64,000 nt of DNA. It comes from DASRWI01 sp035654655 (GTDB taxonomy: Bacteria > Bacteroidota > Ignavibacteria > Ignavibacteriales > Ignavibacteriaceae). Shown here one piece after another: positions 43,955 to 52,750 of this stretch (the first letter of the stretch is position 1; the number at the start of each line of letters is the position of its first letter). The DNA is taken from NCBI GenBank assembly GCA_035654655.1, contig DASRWI010000009.1, positions 1 to 64,000 of the forward strand, in the 5' to 3' direction. The position numbers were made by a program, and so were the translations under genes. The notes beneath the pieces are model-generated. The model was not told the DNA's origin. It made no database searches and was given only the letters and a program-made list of their open reading frames with translations.

Positions 43955-45523
43955 ATGAAGGGAAAAAAAATATTATGGGTTGATGATGAGATTGACCTTC
44001 TTCGTTCTCATATAATATTCCTTTCAGAAAAAGGATATGATGTTGATACAGTAACTAATGGGGAAGATGCAATAAATTCAGTTAAGGAAAATAACTATGA
44101 TTTAATTTTCCTTGATGAAATGATGGCTGGTATGGGAGGATTGGAAACTCTTGGCAGAATAAAAGATTATGATGGAAATATACCGGTTGTAATGATTACC
44201 AAGAATGAAGAAGAAACTTTGATGAATGACGCTATAGGGAGTAAGATAAGTGATTATTTAACTAAGCCTGTGAATCCCAGCCAGGTTCTTCTTGTATGCA
44301 AGAAAATTCTTGAAGGTAAAAAAATATCAGGACAATATGCTGCTAAGGATTACCTGCAAGACTTCAATGAAATTTCTCAAGCAATGCTAAATATTATGGA
44401 TTCTCAGGAATGGATTAACATTTATCTAAAACTTGTTAACTGGGAATTAGAGCTTGATATTCATCCAGGTATTGATTTACGCCAGACTCTTATAGATCAA
44501 AAAAGAGAAGCAAACAAGGAATTTTCTAAATTTGTTGAAAAAAATTATCGTTCATGGGTTAGTGATGATGGGAAAGAAAAACCTATTTTAACTACGCAAG
44601 TTGTAAATGATTATGTGCTTAATCATTTAAAAGATTCTGACAATATAGTTTTCTTTTTTGTACTCGATTGTCTTCGTCTTGATCAATGGATGGTAATGGA
44701 AAAACATTTAGTAGATCTTTTTACAATTGATAAAGATTATTACTATGCAATTCTTCCAACTGCAACACCCTATGCAAGAAATTCATTATTCAGTGGATTA
44801 TTTCCATCTGAGATTGAAAAGTATTATCCAAATCTTTGGGCTTCAGGCAATGATGATGATGAAAAAAGTATGAACAAATATGAAAAGGAATTGCTTCAAC
44901 TTTTGCTTGATAGGAGAAAAATAAATTTAAAATCAGAATTGAAATACATTAAAATTATCGACCCCGAAGTTGGAAGAAATTTTGAACAAAATGTAATGTC
45001 ATATAAGAATACTCAGCTTACTGCTATAGTAGTTAATTTTCTTGATATGATTGCGCACGGAAGGTCTGATTCAGATATTTTAAAAGAAATAGCACCTGAT
45101 GAACCTGCATATAGATCATTAACTAATACCTGGTTTATGCATTCATCATTGTTATCTACTTTCCAGACAATTGCAAAAATGAAAAATGCTAAAGTTGTAA
45201 TCACAACAGACCACGGAAGTGTTCGTGCACTTCGCGGTGCAAAAGTCTTAGGTGACAGGGAAGCCTCATCAAATTTAAGATTTAAATATGGAAGAAATTT
45301 AAAGGTAGATGAAAAGCACGCTATTTACATTAAAAATCCATATGAATATAAACTACCAAAGAGAGGTGTTACTATAAACTATATCATAGCAAAAGAAGAC
45401 TACTATTTTGTTTATCCCACTGATTACCATAAATATCTTACTTTCTATAAAGATACTTTTCAACATGGTGGTATTTCAATGGAAGAAATGATATTACCTG
45501 TAATTACTATGGAACCTAAATGA
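43955..45523 (+). CDS. porX: PorX-type response regulator with PglZ phosphatase-like effector domain
   Basis: A 522-residue two-component regulator of the T9SS. The receiver domain (1-120) has the acidic pocket Asp10-Asp11, phospho-acceptor Asp54 in LIFLDEMMAG and the conserved Lys in LTKPVNPSQ. A helical linker precedes an alkaline-phosphatase-superfamily PglZ domain (about 200-520). The latter shows FFFVLDCLRLDQW, Thr269/Thr271 in LPTATPYARNSLFSG, IAHGRSDSD and VITTDHGSVRAL, the expected metal and nucleophile sites. Known PorX proteins hydrolyse oligonucleotide signals and interact with the T9SS motor and the SigP sigma factor. It starts 14 bases after sprA; no PorY kinase is adjacent. Confidence 0.92.
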   Translation: MKGKKILWVDDEIDLLRSHIIFLSEKGYDVDTVTNGEDAINSVKENNYDLIFLDEMMAGMGGLETLGRIKDYDGNIPVVMITKNEEETLMNDAIGSKISDYLTKPVNPSQVLLVCKKILEGKKISGQYAAKDYLQDFNEISQAMLNIMDSQEWINIYLKLVNWELELDIHPGIDLRQTLIDQKREANKEFSKFVEKNYRSWVSDDGKEKPILTTQVVNDYVLNHLKDSDNIVFFFVLDCLRLDQWMVMEKHLVDLFTIDKDYYYAILPTATPYARNSLFSGLFPSEIEKYYPNLWASGNDDDEKSMNKYEKELLQLLLDRRKINLKSELKYIKIIDPEVGRNFEQNVMSYKNTQLTAIVVNFLDMIAHGRSDSDILKEIAPDEPAYRSLTNTWFMHSSLLSTFQTIAKMKNAKVVITTDHGSVRALRGAKVLGDREASSNLRFKYGRNLKVDEKHAIYIKNPYEYKLPKRGVTINYIIAKEDYYFVYPTDYHKYLTFYKDTFQHGGISMEEMILPVITMEPK

Positions 45524-45957
45524 GTGAAGTAATTCTAAAAGAATTAATCAAAACTGAAGAAGATACTATATCCTTTGCAAATAAAATGAAGGATTATTTT
45601 AATGAGGGAGAAACAGTAATACTAAACGGTGATTTAGGTACCGGTAAAACTTTTTTTGTTAAACAGTTTGCAAAAAACTTTAATATTGATAATGTAAATT
45701 CTCCAACCTTTGCAATTGTTAATGTTTACGAAGGTGATGGATTAAAGATTAATCATTTTGATTTTTATAGAATAAAATATGTTCAAGAATTATTTGATAT
45801 TGGGTTTAATGACTATCTTTCCGATAAAGATGCATTGACATTTATTGAATGGGGGGAAATGTTTCCTGAAATTCTTCCAAGCTCGAGATATGAAATTGAT
45901 ATTAAGTTTACAGAAAATTTAAATAGAGAAATTGAAGTTAAAAAATATGTTATCTGA
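45520..45957 (+). CDS. tsaE: tRNA t6A biosynthesis ATPase TsaE
   Basis: A 145-residue P-loop protein required for threonylcarbamoyl-adenosine formation at tRNA position 37. The Walker A motif is LNGDLGTGKTFFVKQFA. SPTFAIVNVYEG with HFDFYRIK and LTFIEWGEMFPEILP follow as in all TsaE. It overlaps the porX stop by 4 bases and the tsaB start by about 11, so the tsaE-tsaB pair is translationally coupled. Confidence 0.95.
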   Translation: MSEVILKELIKTEEDTISFANKMKDYFNEGETVILNGDLGTGKTFFVKQFAKNFNIDNVNSPTFAIVNVYEGDGLKINHFDFYRIKYVQELFDIGFNDYLSDKDALTFIEWGEMFPEILPSSRYEIDIKFTENLNREIEVKKYVI

Positions 45958-46609
45958 AGAATCAAAAGTTTATCTTGCTATAGAGACATCAGGAGCAATG
46001 TGTGGTGTATGTGCTTATGTTTCTGATGAAAAATATTACGAGAACATTATTGTTCAAAAGAATATTCATTCAGAAAAACTATATGAACTTATTGATATTA
46101 CTTTAAATCAAATGAACATCAAATTGAATGAATTATATGCTATAGCAATTTCAAATGGGCCAGGTTCTTTTACCGGACTAAGAATTGGAATGTCAGCAGT
46201 AAAAGGACTGGCTTTTGGAGCTTCTTTACCTATTATTCCTGTTCCTACCTTTGATGCTTTAGCCTTACAGATTTCAACTTACATTAAGAATAATGAAGAA
46301 TTTGCTATAATTAATAAGGTTAGTATGGATGAAGTTTATTATGCTAAATACAAAAAAACTTCAGACTATTTCGAAAACATAATCCCACTTGAAATTAAAC
46401 CGAAAAATGAACTTGATATAAGGACAGAAAATTGTTTATTATACGGTAATGTTATTGAAAATAATCTATTAAACATAAGTAATCCTACTCCTTTATTTGT
46501 TGCCAAATGGGCAAAAATATTTGGAGAAGATAAAAAAACTTTTAACTTTGATTATTCTGAACCTGAATATTTTAAAAAATTTATTGTAAAAGGTAAAAAA
46601 AATGATTAA
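45947..46609 (+). CDS. tsaB: tRNA t6A biosynthesis protein TsaB
   Basis: A 220-residue ASKHA-fold partner of TsaD. The start region VYLAIETSGAMCGVCAY and the key motif SNGPGSFTGLRIGMSAVKGL are clear, with PVPTFDALA following. ATG 45947 is preferred over TTG 45932 because it places five residues fewer before the conserved strand, closer to the family norm. TTG remains possible. Its end overlaps the DUF1573 gene by 8 bases. Confidence 0.93.
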   Translation: MLSEESKVYLAIETSGAMCGVCAYVSDEKYYENIIVQKNIHSEKLYELIDITLNQMNIKLNELYAIAISNGPGSFTGLRIGMSAVKGLAFGASLPIIPVPTFDALALQISTYIKNNEEFAIINKVSMDEVYYAKYKKTSDYFENIIPLEIKPKNELDIRTENCLLYGNVIENNLLNISNPTPLFVAKWAKIFGEDKKTFNFDYSEPEYFKKFIVKGKKND

Positions 46610-47315
46610 AAAAGTATTTACTTTTATTTTGCTTGTAAGCACTTTATCATTAGCACAATTGGTTGCTCCTAAAATTTCTATTCAACAGGGAGAATTTAAT
46701 TTTGGCGATATCCAGGAAGGTACAATAGCTTCACATAGTTTTATTATCACCAATACCGGGGGTGATTTATTAAAAATTAAAGATGTTAGACCATCTTGTG
46801 GATGTACTGCTGCAGCTCCGGATAAAAAAGAATTAGCTCCAGGTGAGTCAACAAAAATAAAAGTTGAATTTAATTCTGATGGAAGAATGGGACAGCAGGA
46901 AAAAACGATTTCCATAATTACTAATGATCCAAAAACACCTCAGGCAATTTTAAAATTTTATGGTAATGTGATAAAAAAAGTAGTTGAGGATGCTCCAAGA
47001 TTAAAGTTTAGCGAAATGGAACATAATTTTGGTAAAGTTGAAGAAGGTCAAGTAGTTGATTATACTTTTAAGTTTAAGAATGTTGGTAAAAAACCATTAG
47101 TAATTGGGAATGTAAAAACTTCTTGTGGATGTACTGCAGCCTTAGTCAGCAGCAAAAATGTTGCACCAGGTAATGAAGGTACAATCAGAGTAGAATTAGA
47201 TACAAAAAATAGAGCTGGGAAAATGAGCAGAAACGTCACTATTGAATCTAACGACCCTTCAGCACCGAGTATGATTTTAACTATTTTTGCTGAAGTTCAG
47301 CCGGTTAAGAGTTAA
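46602..47315 (+). CDS. Exported protein with two DUF1573 domains
   Basis: A 237-residue protein with a signal peptide (MIKKVFTFILLVSTLSLAQ) and two tandem DUF1573 immunoglobulin-like domains (about 25-125 and 130-235). Each has the FNFGDI / HNFGKV strand, GTIASHSFIITNTGG / GQVVDYTFKFKNVGK and a Cys-Gly-Cys turn (PSCGCTAA / TSCGCTAAL). The family is abundant in Bacteroidota envelopes but has no established biochemical role; the paired Cys may be redox-active or metal-binding. Confidence 0.88.
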   Translation: MIKKVFTFILLVSTLSLAQLVAPKISIQQGEFNFGDIQEGTIASHSFIITNTGGDLLKIKDVRPSCGCTAAAPDKKELAPGESTKIKVEFNSDGRMGQQEKTISIITNDPKTPQAILKFYGNVIKKVVEDAPRLKFSEMEHNFGKVEEGQVVDYTFKFKNVGKKPLVIGNVKTSCGCTAALVSSKNVAPGNEGTIRVELDTKNRAGKMSRNVTIESNDPSAPSMILTIFAEVQPVKS

Positions 47316-47318
47316 ACA

Positions 47319-48158
47319 ATGGCTTGGTTTAGTAGATCTAAAGAAAATATTGACCCTGAAAGTCAGAAGGCAGATTTACCCGATATATGGGAAAAATGTC
47401 CTGAGTGTAATGAATTTTTAAACAAGAAGCAGCTTGAATTAAATTATTGGACCTGCTTAAAATGTAATTATCATTTTCAAATCAATAGTGAACAATATAT
47501 TTCCATTCTTTTAGATGAAGGTTCATTTAAAGAAACAAATAAAAAATTAAAATCAGCAGACCCTCTTCAATTTACTGATACAAAAAAATATACAGATAGA
47601 GTAAATAGCACTATTAAGAAAACCGGTTTATATGATGCAATCCGAACTGGTGTTGGAAAGATAAATGAAAAAGATGTAGCCTTTGGTTGTATGGACTTTA
47701 AGTTTATTGGTGGAAGTATGGGTTCTGTTGTTGGGGAAAAAATTGCAAGACTTATTGATAGAGCAGTAAAAATGGATATCCCATTAATTATAATCTCTGC
47801 AAGTGGTGGGGCAAGAATGATGGAAGGTGCTTTTTCTTTAATGCAGATGGCTAAAACAAGCGGACGCTTAACAAGATTAGCTGAAGCTAAATTGCCCTAT
47901 ATTTCTATTTTAACCAATCCAACAACAGGTGGAACATCAGCAAGCTTTGCAATGCTTGGAGATTTTATCTTTGCCGAACCTAAAGCATTAATCGGTTTTG
48001 CCGGTCCAAGAGTTATTAAACAAACTATTGGAAAGGATTTGCCTGAAGGCTTTCAAACATCAGAGTTTTTACTTGAACATGGATTCCTAGATAAAGTAGT
48101 TTCCAGAAAAGATATGAAAAATACACTATCCAATGTTTTGAGTATCGTACATAGATGA
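47319..48158 (+). CDS. accD: Acetyl-CoA carboxylase carboxyltransferase subunit beta
   Basis: A 279-residue subunit that transfers the carboxyl group from biotin to acetyl-CoA. The N-terminal zinc ribbon (CPECNEFL and CLKCNYHF) is intact, followed by the carboxyltransferase motifs GSMGSVVGEKIARLIDRA, SASGGARMMEGAFSLMQM, NPTTGGTSASFAMLGD and GFAGPRVIKQT. accA is not adjacent. It overlaps panC by 4 bases. The biotin ligase birA is about 1.5 kb away on the other strand. Confidence 0.96.
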   Translation: MAWFSRSKENIDPESQKADLPDIWEKCPECNEFLNKKQLELNYWTCLKCNYHFQINSEQYISILLDEGSFKETNKKLKSADPLQFTDTKKYTDRVNSTIKKTGLYDAIRTGVGKINEKDVAFGCMDFKFIGGSMGSVVGEKIARLIDRAVKMDIPLIIISASGGARMMEGAFSLMQMAKTSGRLTRLAEAKLPYISILTNPTTGGTSASFAMLGDFIFAEPKALIGFAGPRVIKQTIGKDLPEGFQTSEFLLEHGFLDKVVSRKDMKNTLSNVLSIVHR

Positions 48159-49009
48159 TTAAGATTATAAATACTATTAAGGAAATGCAGAGTTATTCGA
48201 ATTCTGCTCATAAAGATGGGAAAACAGTTGGATTCGTTCCGACCATGGGTTACCTTCACGAAGGGCATCTGTCCTTAGTAAAAGCATCCAAAAACAAATC
48301 TAATTTAACTGTAGTTTCAGTTTTTGTTAATCCAACTCAATTCGGTCCTAATGAAGATTTCAATAAATATCCCAGAGATTTTGAAAAAGATAAAGCATTA
48401 CTTGAAGAAGAAGGTGTTGATGTAATTTTCTATCCAGAAAGCAAAGAAATTTATCCTGAACATTTTCAAACTTATGTTGAAGTTACTGAAATACAGAAAA
48501 AGCATGAGGGTGAATTTAGACCAACTCATTTTAAAGGTGTAGCTACAATAGTAAGTATTTTATTTAATATTGTGAAACCTGATTTTGCATTCTTTGGACA
48601 AAAAGATGCCCAGCAAGTTTCTCTGTTAAAACAGATGGTTAGAGATTTAAAGTTTGAAATTAATATAATTGTTTGCCCCATCATTCGAGAAGAAAGCGGT
48701 TTAGCAAAGAGTTCGAGGAATATTTATTTATCTGATGAAGAAAAACAAAAAGCTCTATTGCTTTATAATTCTTTGAATATGGCTAAGCAAATGATTGAAC
48801 AAGGTGAGAGAAAATCTTCTAACATAATAAAGAAAATGAACCAGAATTTTCTTGCTGAAAAAAAGATTCATTTAAATTATATAAGAATAGTAGAAGAAAA
48901 TACTTTCCAGGAACCTGAGCAGCTTGAAAAAGGGAAAAGCTATTTTATTCTTATTGCTTGTAAAATTGGGACAACAAGATTAATCGACAACTTGCTCTTT
49001 AGCATTTAA
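48155..49009 (+). CDS. panC: Pantothenate synthetase
   Basis: A 284-residue enzyme joining pantoate and beta-alanine with ATP. The nucleotidyltransferase HIGH-like motif is in VPTMGYLHEGHLSLVK, and the KMSKS-like motif is in GLAKSSRNIYLSD. VNPTQFGPNEDFNKYPR and FFGQKDAQQVSLLKQM are typical. Its last 30 bases overlap, on opposite strands, the end of coaX, another CoA-pathway gene. Confidence 0.96.
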   Translation: MIKIINTIKEMQSYSNSAHKDGKTVGFVPTMGYLHEGHLSLVKASKNKSNLTVVSVFVNPTQFGPNEDFNKYPRDFEKDKALLEEEGVDVIFYPESKEIYPEHFQTYVEVTEIQKKHEGEFRPTHFKGVATIVSILFNIVKPDFAFFGQKDAQQVSLLKQMVRDLKFEINIIVCPIIREESGLAKSSRNIYLSDEEKQKALLLYNSLNMAKQMIEQGERKSSNIIKKMNQNFLAEKKIHLNYIRIVEENTFQEPEQLEKGKSYFILIACKIGTTRLIDNLLFSI

Positions 49010-49732
49010 ATAAAATAATTCTTTAATTCCATAAAGTACTAAGTACTCTTCATAAAAATGTTTGAAATGCAAATGGTCTAATATCTTTATTGCATTACCA
49101 CCAGTAACATAAACTTCCATTCTTTTTTTCTTGCGCGGATTCAATGACATCAAAACTTTAGTAATCATTCCAACTGTAGAAGTAATAACACCGCTGGCAA
49201 TCGATTCATTAGTGTTTGTACCGATTAAATGTTTAAAATCATCAGGGGTAATCATTGGAAGCTGGGAAGTATTTTTCTGCAAAGATTTAAACATTGTAGT
49301 TACACCAGGAGCAATTAAACCGCCAAGAAAAATGTTGGGATATTTAACTACATTCATTGTAGTTGCAGTACCACAATCTATAGTGATTAAATAATCAAAT
49401 TCACTATTACTCTTTTCTTTGAACCTACTTAATGCTCCTTCAAGAGAACAAATTCTGTCAACCCCTAATGAATCCATAGAATAATTTGAAAAATCTATAT
49501 TGAATTTTGATTTTGAAGTAATTTGGTAGACAGGTTTATCAAAATTACTGCAGTTAATTATATCAGATTTTTCGGGTACTACTGATGAGTAGGCAGCAAA
49601 TAAATACTCATCATTCTCTAATAATGTGAGCAAGTCTTCCATTTTTTTAAGGCGGAACCGATTGAAAAGTTTTCCATTATCAAATGTACCGGTTTTAATG
49701 GTTGTATTACCAATGTCAAATGTTAAAAGCAT
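48980..49732 (-). CDS. coaX: Type III pantothenate kinase
   Basis: A 250-residue ASKHA-fold kinase phosphorylating pantothenate, the first step of CoA synthesis. Motifs are LTFDIGNTTIKTG (phosphate 1), SLGVDRICSLEGA, TIDCGTATTMNVV and GGLIAPGVTTMFKSL. VYVTGGNAI lies near the end. It overlaps birA upstream by one base (TAATG) and panC tail-to-tail by 30 bases. Confidence 0.95.
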   Translation of the reverse strand: MLLTFDIGNTTIKTGTFDNGKLFNRFRLKKMEDLLTLLENDEYLFAAYSSVVPEKSDIINCSNFDKPVYQITSKSKFNIDFSNYSMDSLGVDRICSLEGALSRFKEKSNSEFDYLITIDCGTATTMNVVKYPNIFLGGLIAPGVTTMFKSLQKNTSQLPMITPDDFKHLIGTNTNESIASGVITSTVGMITKVLMSLNPRKKKRMEVYVTGGNAIKILDHLHFKHFYEEYLVLYGIKELFYLNAKEQVVD

Positions 49733-50517
49733 TATCTTAAACTCACATCTCCAAAATGTATTCTTTCAATTTTATCTTTTACTCTAAGCAATAAATAACC
49801 ATTTTCATCTATGTCATCAAATATACCATACTTAGAATTCTCTCCCTCAATAATAGAGACTCTTTCACCAATCATTCTGCATCTCTGGCGCCAGTCATTT
49901 AGAACTTTTTCAGGCTCATCATTGATTCTATTATATTGCTCTTCAAAAATATTTAATATTTCGGCTAATAAACGTTCACGCTCTATATTCTGGTTACTCT
50001 CCAATTTTATAGAAGTTGGTTCGATAGCAAATGAACCTTCAAAAGCTGTTTGGTTAACATTTAATCCAATACCAATGACTAATTTTTTTATTGAACTTCC
50101 TTCTGAAACTGATTCTATAAGAATCCCACAAACCTTTTTCCCATTTATCAAAACATCGTTCGGCCATTTCAAATCAGTTTTTAATTGATATAAATTTTCA
50201 ATGGACATTGCAATAGCTAATGATGTTCCAAAATTAATATAGTTTAAGTTTTTCTTTATATATTTTTCACCGGAAATAAGTATGGAAAAAGTCAGGTTTT
50301 GGTCTTTTTTACTATACCAAACTCTATCTTTTCTACCTCTTCCTTTAGTCTGTTTTTCTGCTAAAAGTACGGTGCCATTTATGTTAATCTTATTTTCTTT
50401 ATCTAACAACCCTACATTAGTAGAATCTATCTCATCAGTATAAATAAAATTTCTTCCAATTAGATCAGTATTAAGTTTAATATCAAATTGTTCTATGTTA
50501 AACAAATTATTCCTCAA
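49732..50517 (-). CDS. birA: Monofunctional biotin-protein ligase
   Basis: A 261-residue class I biotin protein ligase that activates biotin to biotinyl-AMP and attaches it to carboxylase carrier proteins. The biotinyl-AMP loop is KGRGRKDRVWYS, with DEIDSTN upstream and LKWPNDVLINGKKVCGILIE following. There is no N-terminal helix-turn-helix, so unlike the Escherichia coli BirA it should not be a repressor. It forms a two-gene unit with coaX. Confidence 0.94.
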   Translation of the reverse strand: MRNNLFNIEQFDIKLNTDLIGRNFIYTDEIDSTNVGLLDKENKININGTVLLAEKQTKGRGRKDRVWYSKKDQNLTFSILISGEKYIKKNLNYINFGTSLAIAMSIENLYQLKTDLKWPNDVLINGKKVCGILIESVSEGSSIKKLVIGIGLNVNQTAFEGSFAIEPTSIKLESNQNIERERLLAEILNIFEEQYNRINDEPEKVLNDWRQRCRMIGERVSIIEGENSKYGIFDDIDENGYLLLRVKDKIERIHFGDVSLR

Positions 50518-50742
50518 AATTTAAAGAACTAAAATAAATAAAAATGTAGATAATGTCAGATTTATAAATACTATTTGACAAAATATCATATATGTATGAC
50601 TATTAAATATTTATAGAATTCAGCATCTTTGTCTAAATTATTGAAAAACAATAACTTAACAAAGCTACTTATTATGGCACATTCATTGATTACAAATATA
50701 GTTAGAAATATAAAATTCATTTAGTAGATAAGGAGTTTAACT

Positions 50743-52671
50743 ATGGGTAAAATAATTGGAATAGACCTTGGAACTACGAATTCATGCGTTGCCGTGATGG
50801 AAGGAAATGATCCTGTTGTTATTCCTAATTCAGAAGGTGGCAGAACAACCCCTTCAGTTGTAGCATTTACAAAATCAGGTGAAAGATTAGTTGGTCAGCC
50901 GGCTAAACGTCAGGCAATTACAAATCCAAAGAATACAATATTTTCCATAAAGAGATTTATGGGTAGAATGATTAATGAAGTTACTGAAGAAAAGACTAAA
51001 GTACCATATGAAGTTATATCAAGCAGCAATAATTCAGCACGAGTAAGAATTGGTGACCGTGATTATTCACCACCAGAAATTAGTGCTATGATTCTTCAGA
51101 AGATGAAGAAAACTGCAGAAGAATATTTAGGTCAGGAAGTTACTGAAGCTGTTATTACTGTTCCTGCTTATTTTAATGACTCTCAGCGCCAGGCAACAAA
51201 AGATGCCGGTGAAATTGCAGGATTAAAAGTAAAAAGAATTATAAACGAACCTACTGCAGCCGCTTTAGCTTATGGTCTTGATAAAAAAACAAGAGACCAC
51301 ATTGTAGCAGTTTATGACCTTGGTGGTGGTACATTTGATATCTCAATATTACAATTAGGTGAAGGTGTATTTGAAGTTAAATCCACAAATGGAGATACCC
51401 ATCTCGGTGGCGATGACTTTGACCAAAGAATTATGGATTACTTAGCTGATGAATTCAAAAAACTTGAAAGTATTGACCTTCGCAAAGATCCTATGGCTTT
51501 ACAGAGATTAAAAGAAGCTGCAGAGAAGGCTAAGATAGAATTGTCATCATCCTCTCAAACAGAAATAAATCTACCTTTCGTTACTGCAACTCAGGATGGT
51601 CCAAAACACTTAAACATTAATTTGACAAGAGCAAAGTTTGAACAATTAATTGATGACCTTGTTCAAAGAACAAAAATTCCTTGTGAACAAGCTTTGAAAG
51701 ATGCAGGTTTAGCTTCGTCAAAAGTTGATGAAGTAATTCTTGTTGGTGGTTCTACAAGAATACCAATGGTACAGGAATTAGTAAAGAAAATTTTTGGCAA
51801 AGAACCTCACAAAGGTGTAAATCCTGATGAAGTTGTTGCGGTTGGCGCAGCTATTCAGGGTGGTGTTTTAACTGGTGAAGTTAAAGATGTACTATTGTTA
51901 GACGTAACCCCATTATCCTTAGGTATTGAAACATTAGGTGGTGTTATGACTAAATTAATCGATGCAAATACCACAATACCTACTCGTAAGAGTGAAGTAT
52001 TCTCAACAGCATCGGATAACCAGCCATCAGTTGAAATACATATTCTTCAAGGTGAAAGACCAATGGCTCAGGATAATAGAACACTTGGAAAGTTCCATTT
52101 AGCTGATATCCCACCTGCACCGAGGGGTATTCCGCAAATTGAAGTTACTTTTGATATCGATGCTAATGGTATTTTACACGTTGCAGCCAAGGATAAAGCA
52201 ACAGGTAAAGAACAAAGTATAAAGATTACTTCTTCAAGTGGTTTATCTAAAGATGAAGTTGAAAAAATGAAACGTTCAGCAACTGAACATGCAGCTGAAG
52301 ATAAGATTAAGAAAGAAGCTGTTGAAGCTAAGAACCAGGCAGAAAGCTTAGTATTTCAGACTAAGAAGCAAATGGATGAAATGAAGGATAAAATGCCTGC
52401 TGATTCCAAAGGAAGATTAGAATCTGAAATTAAAAAAGTTGAGGATGCTTTATCTTCTAATAATACTGAACAAATTAAATCTGCAACTGAAGGTTTAAAT
52501 AAGGTATGGAATGAAATAGCTACACAGATGTATCAAACACAGCCTAATCCTGGCGCTGGACCACAAGATGCCGGTCAACAGCAGCAGACAAAAAACGATA
52601 AAGATGTTCAGGATGCTTCATACGAAGTTGTTGATGACGAAGAAAAAGATAAAGATAAAGATAAAAAATAA
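50743..52671 (+). CDS. dnaK: Molecular chaperone DnaK (Hsp70)
   Basis: A 642-residue Hsp70. The ATPase domain begins GIDLGTTNSCVAVMEG and shows VYDLGGGTFDISIL and VGGSTRIPMVQ. The linker VLLLDVTPLSLGIE and the substrate-binding domain follow. The C-terminus has the usual Gln/Asn-rich stretch, then YEVVDDEEKDKDKDKK, extended by a short Lys/Asp run. grpE and dnaJ are not adjacent. The 225-base upstream gap contains TTGACA at 50575-50580 but no well-spaced -10 and no CIRCE inverted repeat that I could see. AAGGAG precedes the ATG. Confidence 0.98.
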   Translation: MGKIIGIDLGTTNSCVAVMEGNDPVVIPNSEGGRTTPSVVAFTKSGERLVGQPAKRQAITNPKNTIFSIKRFMGRMINEVTEEKTKVPYEVISSSNNSARVRIGDRDYSPPEISAMILQKMKKTAEEYLGQEVTEAVITVPAYFNDSQRQATKDAGEIAGLKVKRIINEPTAAALAYGLDKKTRDHIVAVYDLGGGTFDISILQLGEGVFEVKSTNGDTHLGGDDFDQRIMDYLADEFKKLESIDLRKDPMALQRLKEAAEKAKIELSSSSQTEINLPFVTATQDGPKHLNINLTRAKFEQLIDDLVQRTKIPCEQALKDAGLASSKVDEVILVGGSTRIPMVQELVKKIFGKEPHKGVNPDEVVAVGAAIQGGVLTGEVKDVLLLDVTPLSLGIETLGGVMTKLIDANTTIPTRKSEVFSTASDNQPSVEIHILQGERPMAQDNRTLGKFHLADIPPAPRGIPQIEVTFDIDANGILHVAAKDKATGKEQSIKITSSSGLSKDEVEKMKRSATEHAAEDKIKKEAVEAKNQAESLVFQTKKQMDEMKDKMPADSKGRLESEIKKVEDALSSNNTEQIKSATEGLNKVWNEIATQMYQTQPNPGAGPQDAGQQQQTKNDKDVQDASYEVVDDEEKDKDKDKK

Positions 52672-52691
52672 TTTGAAATAGAATCAATTAT

Positions 52692-52719
52692 AGCCCGTTT
52701 TTTAAACGGGCTTTTTTTA
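52692..52719 (+). terminator. Terminator of dnaK
   Basis: AGCCCGTTT (52692-52700) and AAACGGGCT (52704-52712) form a perfect 9-bp stem with a TTT loop, followed by a run of T residues. Confidence 0.95.
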
Positions 52720-52750
52720 TTTTAAAGAAATTATTATAAAAAATTTTTAA

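Noticed and set aside
45932..45947. TTG 45932 as the tsaB start
   Set aside because: ATG 45947 gives a normal TsaB N-terminus; TTG adds five residues with no better ribosome binding site.
50518..50742. CIRCE operator or sigma-32-type promoter before dnaK
   Set aside because: No TTAGCACTC-N9-GAGTGCTAA-type inverted repeat is present. TTGACA at 50575 has its nearest AT-rich hexamers at 14 or 20 bases, not about 17.
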